DNA of 64,000 nucleotides from Boudabousia marimammalium (lineage in GTDB: Bacteria; Actinomycetota; Actinomycetes; Actinomycetales; Actinomycetaceae): NCBI RefSeq assembly GCF_001936115.1, contig NZ_MPDM01000002.1, positions 248,001 through 312,000 on the forward strand. The letters run 5' to 3'. Below, in pieces: positions 1 through 7,840 of the stretch. Position 1 is the stretch's first letter; every line of letters starts with the position of its first letter. Below the pieces are notes generated by a model, which did not search any database, was not told where the DNA came from, and saw only the letters and a list, made by a program, of their open reading frames with translations. A program made the translations under genes and the position numbers.

Positions 1-262
1 AATAGTCAAGATTGAGGTACTCCCCCTCGTCCCCATGCGCAACCAGGCCCGGTTCCACCTTGACCTGCAAGGCGCCACCCTGTGCGGCAAGCAGCTGCAC
101 GTAATGGTCCGCGATTTCTTCCGCAACCTCGGTGAGGTCAAAATCAGCGGCCGCAAGGGGCTGCCCCTCATCCAGTTTCACCAACGTCATCATGTCGTTA
201 ATCAAGAAGTTGAGCCGCTGCGAAGCCGCCTTAATGCGGCCCAACGACTCATGCTGACCAGA
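1..262 (-). pseudogene. Sensor histidine kinase remnant, runs off the left edge
   Basis: The minus-strand reading is open from about 262 to the window edge and gives a HisKA-type segment: a helix rich in R/Q and a typical LINDMMTLVKLDEG motif, followed by the start of the linker to the ATPase domain. The sensor, membrane and HAMP parts, and the phospho-accepting His region, are missing. The fragment joins almost directly to the broken response regulator gene upstream, so a deletion removed the end of one gene and the front of the other. The part beyond base 1 may still encode an ATPase domain, but it has no sensible start here. Family identity is fairly clear; loss of function is inferred from the missing N-terminus. 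Confidence 0.7.
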
Positions 263-299
263 TAGATTTTTGCCCGGCGGTGTCCTTATGGAAACGGTA

Positions 300-704
300 G
301 TTTTTGTGGACGCCCTCACCCCTGTCCCCTGCCGCAATGTCACTGACGGCTTCCAGCACGTGGCTTTGATGTCCGGGCAAGCAGTTCCGGCGCAGCGAAC
401 GGCTTCGCCAGATAGTCGTCAGCCCCCAGGCCGAGGCCCTCCGCTTTGTCCTGCATCTGAGATTTCGCGGTCAACAGCAGGACAGGCGTGGTTCTGCCTT
501 GTTTTCGGACGCTTTTGAGGACTTCCAGCCCGCTGAGTTTCGGCATCATAATGTCGAGAATGATGATGTTTAGTCGGTAACTGCCAGATAGTTAAGGGCA
601 TCTTACCCGTCGTAGACACTGTCCACAGAATAGTTGTTCTTAGCTAGAATCTGGCTGATGGCGTCGCTCAGCCCTTTTTCGTCTTCTGCGTACAGGAATC
701 TCAT
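300..704 (-). pseudogene. OmpR-type response regulator, receiver domain only, broken
   Basis: Translation from the ATG at 704 gives a typical receiver start (MRFLYAEDEKGLSDAI), but a stop codon lies at 603-605 where Glu is expected. Near 570 one base is lost, so the phospho-acceptor segment ILDIMMPKLSGLEV continues only in another frame. The receiver then runs through LLLTAK and the conserved LAKPFAAPELLAR. After that the frame breaks again and no winged-helix DNA-binding domain follows. It would have paired with the kinase remnant just downstream. At least one stop and two frame breaks make this a confident pseudogene. Confidence 0.85.
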
Positions 705-717
705 ATCTACAATCACA

Positions 718-1228
718 TCACACTTTAGCGGTTTTCGGGGCTGGCTTGACGCTGCGCTGTTTGCTCAGGGCTGGGGCGGTTGCTGTTCTGTTCGGCTCCG
801 CGCCGGCCGCGGTCGTGGTTGCGAGGCCCTTCTTGGCCACGGTGACCATCTTGCCCGCGATGCTCACGGGGACCATTCTGCCCTCAGTGGTCTTGACCGG
901 GGCGTTCACCGCTTTCAGCACGGTTGCGGGTGGTGTTACGCTCCATGTCTTTGACATGTTTTTCAGGTCCGCGTTTATTAGCTCCGGGCACGGAACGAAT
1001 ATCTCCAGGTAGTAGTCCTGACGGGTTTTCCTGTGAGGCTTCTACTTCCTGACGGTCCGCGACGCGGCGCCTTTCATGACGGAGGTCGCGGTCACAGTGA
1101 GACTTGTACTCTTCTAGGCTGGTCACCTACATAACAACCGGAGTGGGCTCAGGGGTGGGCGTTTCTAGGTTATTGCCGGAAGGTCCAGCAATGATCGCTA
1201 CCATCGCTAGTGCGCTTAGTACGCTCAT
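718..1228 (-). pseudogene. Broken small secreted protein gene
   Basis: A good ribosome-binding site (AGGAG, 7 nt spacing) precedes an ATG at 1228. The product starts with a hydrophobic stretch (VLSALAMVAIIAG) and a Pro/Thr linker (PTPEPTP), like a short signal or anchor, and stops at a TAG at 1127-1129. Further down, a different frame encodes plausible protein (QDYYLEIFVPCPELIN, then a segment rich in Val, Ala and Lys ending at 718). This suggests one gene split by a stop and frameshifts. I do not recognise the family. Its position next to a decayed two-component system suggests a former target or accessory of that system, which is a guess. Confidence 0.4.
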
Positions 1229-1386
1229 TTTCTTCTCCTAGATAGTTTCAAGTTTTGCAATCAAGCGGGTTTGATTTCTTGCTTACTTTCTAATCTAGGG
1301 GGGTGAACCTTAAACGAACCTAAAACGGCACTATTTCGCTTTTGGTTTAGATTTTAGAAGCTCCCTGAGGACAACTCTGTGTTTGA

Positions 1387-2838
1387 TTAGTACCCGAGCT
1401 CGTCCATGATTTGGTTGATGCTGGCGAACATATCTTTAATATCGTCAAGGGTTTCCTCCGGGCTGATAGTGATGATTCGAAGCGCGTTTTTGTGGTCAAG
1501 TTCCGTAGTGAAGATGCCTGCCACATTATCTCTTCTAAGCCGTTCCGCGAGCGCAATGTTTCGCTTAGCGCTTTCCTTATCGGTTTCGGCTTTGACCCTG
1601 AATGTGACGATGGCAAGGCTCGCTTTTGACACTAGCTCTAGGCGTTCAGATTCGACGATTTGGGTCTCAAGCCATTCCGCGTATTTGATTGAAGAGTTAA
1701 TCATTTTGCTTAGTTTCGCGCTGCCCAAAGTTTTCAGGGTAAGCCAGAGTCGAGGTCCGCGGGGCGGACGGGTGAGTTCCGGGCCTAGGTCCCACCAATT
1801 CGGGTATTGGTCGCTATCTTTAACATCTTGCAGGTATTCACCGCCGACACTGTAGGTTCGTAGAAGGTTTCTGAGATCCTTCACAAGGCAGAAAGCGACT
1901 CCGTAAATTTGGAACAACCATTTGTGTCCATCCCAAGCGATAGAGTCTGACTTTTCGATTCCTTTGGCGAGATGCTTGTATTCGGAGAGGACTACCGATC
2001 CACCGTAGGCTGCATCTACGTGAAACCAGAGGTCTTGGGCTTCGCAGATTTTGGCGATTTCATCGAGGGGGTCAATTGCTCCGGTGTTGGTAGTTCCGCA
2101 GGTGCCAATAACAACGAAGGGGATGAGGCCGGCAGCTTTATCCTTTTCGATTTGAGTTTCAAGGTCGCTGGCAACCATAGCGAAGTTATCGGTTTTTATG
2201 TAGCGCCAGTTTTCTTCGGGGATCCCGATTAAGTGCAGACATTTGTGGTTAGCGGTGTGGGTTTGATCAGTGAGGTAGACAGTAGCTTTTGAGATATCCC
2301 TAAGGCCAACCTTGGCGTCACGAGCAGCGGTGAGAGCAGTGAGCCCCGCCATGGTCCCACCGGAGGATAGGATTCCTCCGGCACGAGGGTTAGTATCGTA
2401 TCCAACTAAGCCGAGAGCCCAGTTGATAACCTCTTTTTCCATTGCACTAACCCCAGGAGCAAGATGCCACCCTCCGGCATGAGAGTTGTATGCGGTTGAG
2501 ATAAGATCTCCCAGCCAAGAGACAGCTTGTGCAGGGCCGGGAATGAAACCGTAGTAGCGGGGATGGCGCAGATTAGCGTCACGTTCCAGTAGTTCGATTT
2601 CTTCTTTGATAGCGTCTTCCAAGTTTGAGCCGGTTTCCCCAATAGGTGAGATTTCAACTTTCTTGCGTACTTCCTGACGATTTTTGAAGCCTTTTAAGGG
2701 GTTGAAGTCGTTTTGTTCGTAATCGTTGAAAATTTTGTGGATAAACTGGCTTGCGATTTCCGCTATTTGACTCTCATCGGGTTGCGCAACAGGGGTGCCT
2801 GCCACTTCTTCGTTCCGTGTTGAATCTTCGTCAACCAT
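1387..2838 (-). CDS. PLP-dependent group II decarboxylase (aromatic-L-amino-acid/tyrosine decarboxylase type)
   Basis: This 483-residue protein belongs to the fold-type I pyridoxal-phosphate decarboxylases, which remove CO2 from an aromatic or acidic amino acid to give an amine. Recognisable elements are the substrate-loop start HPRYYGFIPGPA, the glycine-rich SSGGTMAGLTAL, HVDAAYGGS for cofactor stacking and Asp pairing, and WDGHKW containing the Schiff-base lysine. I chose the ATG at 2838 because GGGAGG lies 6-7 nt upstream; a longer reading to 2949 lacks this and adds an unlikely N-terminus. No antiporter is adjacent, so an acid-resistance pair is not evident. Substrate cannot be told from the sequence; tyrosine, tryptophan, glutamate and diaminobutyrate are all possible. 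Confidence 0.88.
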   Translation of the reverse strand: MVDEDSTRNEEVAGTPVAQPDESQIAEIASQFIHKIFNDYEQNDFNPLKGFKNRQEVRKKVEISPIGETGSNLEDAIKEEIELLERDANLRHPRYYGFIPGPAQAVSWLGDLISTAYNSHAGGWHLAPGVSAMEKEVINWALGLVGYDTNPRAGGILSSGGTMAGLTALTAARDAKVGLRDISKATVYLTDQTHTANHKCLHLIGIPEENWRYIKTDNFAMVASDLETQIEKDKAAGLIPFVVIGTCGTTNTGAIDPLDEIAKICEAQDLWFHVDAAYGGSVVLSEYKHLAKGIEKSDSIAWDGHKWLFQIYGVAFCLVKDLRNLLRTYSVGGEYLQDVKDSDQYPNWWDLGPELTRPPRGPRLWLTLKTLGSAKLSKMINSSIKYAEWLETQIVESERLELVSKASLAIVTFRVKAETDKESAKRNIALAERLRRDNVAGIFTTELDHKNALRIITISPEETLDDIKDMFASINQIMDELGY

Positions 2839-3100
2839 TCTTTCCCTCCCATTTTCTTTAGCTTTATCGATTGCGTGCAATACCCTATTTTGGGGGCGTT
2901 CTCTTAGAGGAACCTCATGGCTCCGACATGTGAACGCCCACGCATTCATTATCGTTCCTTTATTTCATTTCCTCAACTGTCCTAGTTTCGTCAAAGTCTT
3001 CGACAAAGTACAGGGCAGGTTTTCGCGGAACTTGCTCCTACTCGGCCTTTTGATTATCTTAAGGATGGGCAATCAGAACCAAGCGGCAGGACAAAGAAAA

Positions 3101-3289
3101 ATGGGGAAAAAGCAGGCTTTCTTAGTGATTGGAATTTTCCTGATTATTTTTGGCCCCTCGACCGCATTGCTATTTAGTAACTACTTTCCGGGTATATTGG
3201 TGTCGGTTTCAGGAGTACCCTTCCTTGTAATCGGGCTAACCAAAGACAGCGAAGACGAGGATGAGGATGATTCCTCTGACCTGCACTAG
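3101..3289 (+). CDS. Small two-helix membrane protein with acidic tail
   Basis: The predicted product has 62 residues: a basic start (MGKKQ), a hydrophobic helix (FLVIGIFLIIFG), a short loop, a second helix (ILVSVSGVPFLVIGL) and a very acidic tail (DSEDEDEDDSSD). The ATG at 3101 is preferred because AGG lies about 10 nt upstream; the reading frame is open much further upstream but crosses the front of the opposite-strand decarboxylase gene. It converges with the DUF1697 gene, whose stop lies 7 nt away. No function is recognised; it resembles generic small hypothetical membrane proteins of actinobacteria. Confidence 0.5.
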   Translation: MGKKQAFLVIGIFLIIFGPSTALLFSNYFPGILVSVSGVPFLVIGLTKDSEDEDEDDSSDLH

Positions 3290-3296
3290 GTGAAGC

Positions 3297-3839
3297 CTAG
3301 CTCTTAGCGCTGAGTTCGATTAGTTTCAGCGTTGTCTTCCAATTTCGGGTTGTGCAGGCGACTTTGAGTTTTCTTTCAAAGAAGGTGTTAGTCAGCTTGG
3401 TTTGGTGATAGCTGCCCTTCGCGTACACAAAAATGTACCGGCCTGCAATAGCTAACCTGTCATCACCGGTATCAGCAGCCAAGACCTCGGCAATGTTCTC
3501 TTGGTCAGGTTCAGTCTTAAGCGTCGTCAAATATAAATGACCATGGTCATCAGTCAGCTCAAGAAGCGGATTACGTGAACAGGATTCAGTAAACTCTGCA
3601 GCGTCTCGAACAATCACCGGGACCTCGAAACCGTACTTCTCCAAGATGGCTTGTTCCAGAGTATCTTCCAGGTCAGAGAGCTCATCATGCGAAGTAAAAA
3701 TAATATTTCCGCTTTGAATATAGGTTCGCACCTCAGTCCAGCCCAAGCCTTCACACAAAGATCTCAAATCTTGCATCAAAATCTTTCGTGTGGCGCCCAA
3801 ATTGATTCCGCGCAGAATCGCTATCTTAGTTTCCGTCAT
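3297..3839 (-). CDS. DUF1697 family protein
   Basis: The 180-residue product matches the DUF1697 pattern: an N-terminal ILRGINLG motif, then LRSLCEGLGWTEVRTYIQSGN, which is the family's hallmark, and a C-terminal lysine-rich segment with NWKTTLKL (family form RNWRTVLKL). The family is cytosolic and its biochemical role is not established. Length is normal and the ORF intact. The gene stands alone, between the small membrane protein and the start of the accessory block. Confidence 0.9.
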   Translation of the reverse strand: MTETKIAILRGINLGATRKILMQDLRSLCEGLGWTEVRTYIQSGNIIFTSHDELSDLEDTLEQAILEKYGFEVPVIVRDAAEFTESCSRNPLLELTDDHGHLYLTTLKTEPDQENIAEVLAADTGDDRLAIAGRYIFVYAKGSYHQTKLTNTFFERKLKVACTTRNWKTTLKLIELSAKS

Positions 3840-4018
3840 GGATTCACCCCTCGTTTCCTAAAATCATATGACAAACCTCAAGCTTAGACATCTATGCCAG
3901 GCACGTAACTGGCAAGTGTCGAGAGCTATTTACAAAACGTTGTCAGCCTGCCAGATTACGCTACTGCGAAAGCCGTCATCGGTGAGGCAAACATAGGAAT
4001 TTCTCTTAACAGCCGACC

Positions 4019-4843
4019 TTAGGATGATGAAGCTATCCGTTCGATTAATCCGTTCACCCAGTCCACCGCCTCCTGAAGACTCTGCCTCACCGGAAGCGAA
4101 GAAGCATATTCCACATAGGGCACTTCCCAGTCCTCGTGGGCTGTTATTAGTGGCGGCCACACTTGCGCTTTCCTGTACGCGAAAAGACGCTCACATACAT
4201 CCCTAAGTTCCTCTAGCTCAACTTCAGCGTTACTGTCGATAATCTGCAAATCAACGAGATCTCTAACCCTGTCTGTGTTTCCACTAAGAGCATGAATCTT
4301 CTGAGCAACCTGATGCGTCAACGGCATCAACGGGACTTCCCTAGGAACTGGCAAACCAACAGCAGTAAAAGCCCGAGCTATGTGACCTGGAGTTTGCCAA
4401 TTGGCTTCGTCCGCGTCACCGATCTCGTTGTGCCCAACCTCAAAGGGAACAGTGCACCAAGGTTTACCCATGTAGGAGATCTTCACATCATGTGGCCTCA
4501 TTACGTAGTCTCTCGGAATTCCGTGCGGCGATGGCGGCTCACGTTGCAATACTCGTCCCGTAAACCCCTCCCAGCCCTGATATAAGGTCGCGCTTAAGGA
4601 CTCAATATATGTTTTCACATCTGAGGTAGCGGCAGTATCTAAATCAGTCGTGAATCTAGTGGCTCTATCGCCAAACCTCATCTTTATGGCAGTCCCTCCT
4701 TTAACCACACCGTCAGGCAGCATAGTTGCAACGATCGCGTTTGCCATCATCGTTCTAATCTCAACATAATCGGCGCTTTGATTAGCGCACATACGTCTTA
4801 TCGCATTGTCGAGATGACGCAAACTCCGTGGTTTCTGACTCAT
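4019..4843 (-). CDS. abiEii: AbiEii-type nucleotidyltransferase toxin
   Basis: The 274-residue protein is a DUF1814/AbiEii nucleotidyltransferase, the toxin half of type IV AbiE-like toxin-antitoxin systems that also give phage resistance by abortive infection. The catalytic start is visible as VVKGGTAIKMRFGD followed by FTTDLD (residues about 47-69, GG/T and DxD pattern), with a later AQKIHAL motif typical of the family. The start overlaps the stop of the upstream antitoxin gene by 4 nt, so the two are translationally coupled. Known members transfer nucleotides to tRNA acceptor ends or act on other targets; which applies here is unknown. A short low-complexity SSS ends the protein. Confidence 0.9.
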   Translation of the reverse strand: MSQKPRSLRHLDNAIRRMCANQSADYVEIRTMMANAIVATMLPDGVVKGGTAIKMRFGDRATRFTTDLDTAATSDVKTYIESLSATLYQGWEGFTGRVLQREPPSPHGIPRDYVMRPHDVKISYMGKPWCTVPFEVGHNEIGDADEANWQTPGHIARAFTAVGLPVPREVPLMPLTHQVAQKIHALSGNTDRVRDLVDLQIIDSNAEVELEELRDVCERLFAYRKAQVWPPLITAHEDWEVPYVEYASSLPVRQSLQEAVDWVNGLIERIASSS

Positions 4844-5367
4844 TCGCCTATCTCCTGTTTTAAAGAAGCCGCCTCATCTTTGGAAAGATATCCTTGCTCT
4901 TGTGCAACTAAGGCAGCTTGTAAAGCCCTTTCTCTCCCCAAAGTTGCGACCGCAGTTACAACAGCTTCCCGGATTGGTTGTGCCGGAACCCCATCGTAGC
5001 AAGTCCGTTCGGGTAGAGGTTTTCTATCCACAATTTGTATTCCGGTTCCGACCTGGCGTCTAACTCTGCTAGTGGAAGCAACCCACATTTTCGTCGGATC
5101 TGTCGGCACTAATCCCAATAGAGCAATCACCGATTCCCCATATAGATAGGCGTCAACACCAACCGACTTTACTGCAATAGCAAAAGGTAAAGACGATTGA
5201 AAAGGCCAAACCGGCATTTGATATACCCCACGAGCAACCCGCGCCAACTTGCCCCTCCTAGAGAATTGAACCATCTCAGCGTTAGAAACGCCAAGGCGTC
5301 GCGCTTCAAAGGAAGTGATTAAGCCGAATTCGTCGACGGCATCATAGATTGAGTCAATCTTCTTCAT
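4840..5367 (-). CDS. abiEi: AbiEi-family antitoxin and transcriptional repressor
   Basis: The 175-residue protein has the AbiEi layout: an N-terminal winged helix-turn-helix (FGLITSFEARRLGVSNAEMVQ, then RRGKLARVARGVYQMP) and a C-terminal domain that in characterised members neutralises the toxin. It is the first gene of the pair and ends in a 4-nt overlap with the toxin gene. The ATG at 5367 has no Shine-Dalgarno; instead a perfect TATACT box lies 6 nt upstream, so the mRNA is probably leaderless. Known AbiEi proteins bind inverted repeats at their own promoter, and a matching repeat lies here (5368-5401). Confidence 0.9.
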   Translation of the reverse strand: MKKIDSIYDAVDEFGLITSFEARRLGVSNAEMVQFSRRGKLARVARGVYQMPVWPFQSSLPFAIAVKSVGVDAYLYGESVIALLGLVPTDPTKMWVASTSRVRRQVGTGIQIVDRKPLPERTCYDGVPAQPIREAVVTAVATLGRERALQAALVAQEQGYLSKDEAASLKQEIGE

Positions 5368-5401
5368 GTCAAAAGTATAGCATTTTCACACTATTTTTGA
5401 C
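5368..5401 (-). promoter_or_regulatory. abiE promoter with overlapping inverted-repeat operator
   Basis: On the minus strand a TATACT -10 box (5374-5379) sits 6 nt before the abiEi ATG. It is embedded in an imperfect inverted repeat, GTCAAAAGTATAG (5368-5380) and CTATTTTTGAC (5391-5401), separated by 10 bp. The arms share GTCAAAA and ATAG with a 2-bp offset. A repressor bound here would cover the promoter, which fits the autoregulation known for AbiEi proteins. Confidence 0.6.
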
Positions 5402-5425
5402 TGTCACCTAGATTGTTCTGCTTGT

Positions 5426-7783
5426 CTAGCACACAAACCTATCTAGCTTCGAAAGACAGGTTTTGAGATCCTTACGAATCGCTTTCAGACTCTTTAGCGC
5501 CTTCTTATGCTCATTTTCTTCGTCAGCTTCAGCCTGCTCAATTAGCTCACTGATGAGGTCTAGTTTTTGCATTATCTGTATCCGCGCTGTGCGGGGCACG
5601 AAACAAAGCTGATATGGCTCAGTCATAGCTGCCTTTGACAAGGCCAGGACCCTAGCACAATACTCCCGAGTGATCTCCACAGAGTCATCCCCGTACAAGG
5701 CGAGTAGGGATAACGCCCCAGAACCAGCGAGGCCGAGGGCGCCCGCCCCACCAGCGATAACTGCGGTACCGCCGGCCATCCCTAAGCCACCTGCGGCGAG
5801 GGCCCCACCACCGGCTGCGGCCAGACTAGCGCTAGTTAATGCTGCGCCGCTGAGTCCAGCGAAAGAGCCACCAAACAGGAGCACGGCAAGTTCAGGCGCG
5901 AACAGTAATCCTGCTCCCCCTGTCACTATTGCCCCCAAACCGGTGAGTGCGACTCCACCCACAATCTTCTTGGTTGTCCCTAAGAGTGCCCGTCGGGATG
6001 AAGAGTATGAGTGTTTCAGCTCCTCAATGGTGTCTTTACTGATCTTTGTTTGGCTAGCTAGGAATACGTCTTGGATATAGTCGGACCCGATTTTGAGTTT
6101 CTTGTATTCTTTATCGTTTTCGGAGTTGAGCGGAGCGTAGGGGTTGAAGGCATTTAGTTCTTGCGCAATCAGCAGCGCTTGAAGTCGGTCTTCCTCGCTA
6201 TCAGATAGGTTCTGCAGCTGCTGGTAGGCGATCTTCTCGGCGAGGGCGGGGCGGGCTTCAATCTGTTTAACGTCCTGCATCGCTTGCAGCCATTCTTGTT
6301 TCCACTGTTGCTTCAAAGCGACCTCATCTAGGGAGCTGGCCGACCAGCAGTCATGCTCAATAGCGGCAACCTGCAACGCGGTAACAATGCGGCGGCTATC
6401 TTGGCTTAGTTCAATCACGCTGGGTTCAGTGACGGGTACTTCGTCTACATACAGCACCTTGATTTCTTCGCTTTCCGGGTCGCGGTGTTTGAAGTGATTT
6501 ACCCAGAACTCGCCGATATCACCTTTAAGATAGTCAGAGTCTTGATAGATAGCTACCCCCATCCTGACTACCCCAACATAATTGATTCTGAGGAAGAAAT
6601 CGCCAACAGCGGCAGGGCTTCCACCGGTTTCCACTGCTGCTTGAACAGCGGCGGTTGTCATGTTTGTGCCCACAAATGTGCTGCTGGCAATGGTGAGCAT
6701 CCGGGTGAGCGCCCGGCTCTTGTGTGGCATGAAGGCTTGAGGGTCCAAGAGTTTCAAATCTGAGATGCTACGGACGTTCTTACGCTCAATCTCATCTTTG
6801 AGCCTGGTAATCATGTAGAAGGCTCGCACGATTGCTTCATTGATTGCGACGGCTTTAAGTTGGCTGGTTGCCTGAGCGAATAGACCCAGTTCTGTTCGCA
6901 AATCGAATCGGAGTGGTTTTCCATCCGAAGTTTTGAACATGGTTCCGTTAAAGAGCTTCGACACCCATTGTGAGAACGCAATCTTATCATCCCCATGTTT
7001 CAGGTTAATGTTTTTAAATAAAGGTAGCGAGGATAGTTCTTTGAGCGTGCTCAGGAGTGGGCCGGGGATCCCTGTACCTTCACCCGGGTTAGAGCTAGAT
7101 CCTGCCATGTCGCTAACCAAGTGCATGGCCCAGTTAAAGGTGCCTAATAAGATTTTTTCCCCGAAGGTTTCTCCGATAAGTTGAGCTTCTGCACCAGCGA
7201 CTCCAGCAGACATCTCGAAGACAGCGAACTTGCCTGCTGTGTTGGTCCCGTATCCTTTTTGCGTGAACTGGGACAGGATGGAGAAGACCAGGCCAAGTGC
7301 TGTCGGGTGGTGCGTGAAATCGCGGAGGTGATGTTGTAGTCCTCCCCCAAAATCTGCGGTTAGCTTGTCGGAGGACATCGGGTATTCTTTCTCCAGGTAC
7401 CTGATTGCCTGCTCAAGGCTAGTAATTCTGGAGCCTTTTCCGGTGCGTTTTGCATCCAGTTTCGCTGCTTCAGTTACGAAACTGCCGACTTTTTCCCTGC
7501 CCCAGTTGTGCGCATTTTCAAGGTTGAATTTCTTTTGCAGAAAGATATTTAAAATCCCGGTCAGCATTCCGCTGGAGACAGCAACGAGGCAATCACTTCT
7601 GTCAGCTTTTGCGACACTGGGATCGAAATCTGCCTGAAATTCGAAGGTGTCTATTGCCGAGGGCGTCTCAACAACCTCAAACTGGAAGCGCGAGCCGCCC
7701 CAAACAATATCAGGCAGCCGGGTAGATAGCTCTGGAAGATTGATTTGCTTCGCTACAATTTCTTTGCCCACGCTGGCCTCCAT
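5426..7783 (-). CDS. Large protein with His/Asp-rich N-terminal motifs and C-terminal glycine-zipper membrane region
   Basis: I do not recognise this 785-residue protein with certainty. The N-terminal third has a hydrophobic helix (about 65-82), then HHLRDFTHHP (151-160) followed by a hydrophobic stretch, and later MHLVSDMAGSS (220-230) with GTGIPGPL. This order of a His-rich motif, HLxxD and a Gly-Pro motif recalls membrane-bound metal-dependent hydrolases of the DUF457/YdjM group, but the likeness is weak. Residues about 610-720 are a long Gly/Ala/Leu-rich glycine-zipper region able to insert in membranes, followed by a charged coiled-coil-like tail. It lies 57 nt downstream of the DUF2075 helicase gene on the same strand. 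A TATACT box at 7818-7823 could also give it its own promoter. Confidence 0.6.
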   Translation of the reverse strand: MEASVGKEIVAKQINLPELSTRLPDIVWGGSRFQFEVVETPSAIDTFEFQADFDPSVAKADRSDCLVAVSSGMLTGILNIFLQKKFNLENAHNWGREKVGSFVTEAAKLDAKRTGKGSRITSLEQAIRYLEKEYPMSSDKLTADFGGGLQHHLRDFTHHPTALGLVFSILSQFTQKGYGTNTAGKFAVFEMSAGVAGAEAQLIGETFGEKILLGTFNWAMHLVSDMAGSSSNPGEGTGIPGPLLSTLKELSSLPLFKNINLKHGDDKIAFSQWVSKLFNGTMFKTSDGKPLRFDLRTELGLFAQATSQLKAVAINEAIVRAFYMITRLKDEIERKNVRSISDLKLLDPQAFMPHKSRALTRMLTIASSTFVGTNMTTAAVQAAVETGGSPAAVGDFFLRINYVGVVRMGVAIYQDSDYLKGDIGEFWVNHFKHRDPESEEIKVLYVDEVPVTEPSVIELSQDSRRIVTALQVAAIEHDCWSASSLDEVALKQQWKQEWLQAMQDVKQIEARPALAEKIAYQQLQNLSDSEEDRLQALLIAQELNAFNPYAPLNSENDKEYKKLKIGSDYIQDVFLASQTKISKDTIEELKHSYSSSRRALLGTTKKIVGGVALTGLGAIVTGGAGLLFAPELAVLLFGGSFAGLSGAALTSASLAAAGGGALAAGGLGMAGGTAVIAGGAGALGLAGSGALSLLALYGDDSVEITREYCARVLALSKAAMTEPYQLCFVPRTARIQIMQKLDLISELIEQAEADEENEHKKALKSLKAIRKDLKTCLSKLDRFVC

Positions 7784-7805
7784 TGACTAGTTTCTCAGAG
7801 CTACA

Positions 7806-7822
7806 ATACTAACTGGCAGTAT
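7806..7822 (-). promoter_or_regulatory. Possible promoter/operator before the glycine-zipper gene
   Basis: A short inverted repeat, ATACT-N7-AGTAT, overlaps a TATACT box on the minus strand in the 57-nt gap between the DUF2075 gene and the 785-residue gene. The box is 34 nt before the ATG. No good -35 is visible, so this is tentative. Confidence 0.25.
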
Positions 7823-7840
7823 AAAAAGGATACATGTCCC

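Noticed and set aside
2839-2949. Upstream extension of the decarboxylase to 2949
   Set aside because: The extra 37 residues are not family-like, and a strong ribosome-binding site precedes the ATG at 2838.
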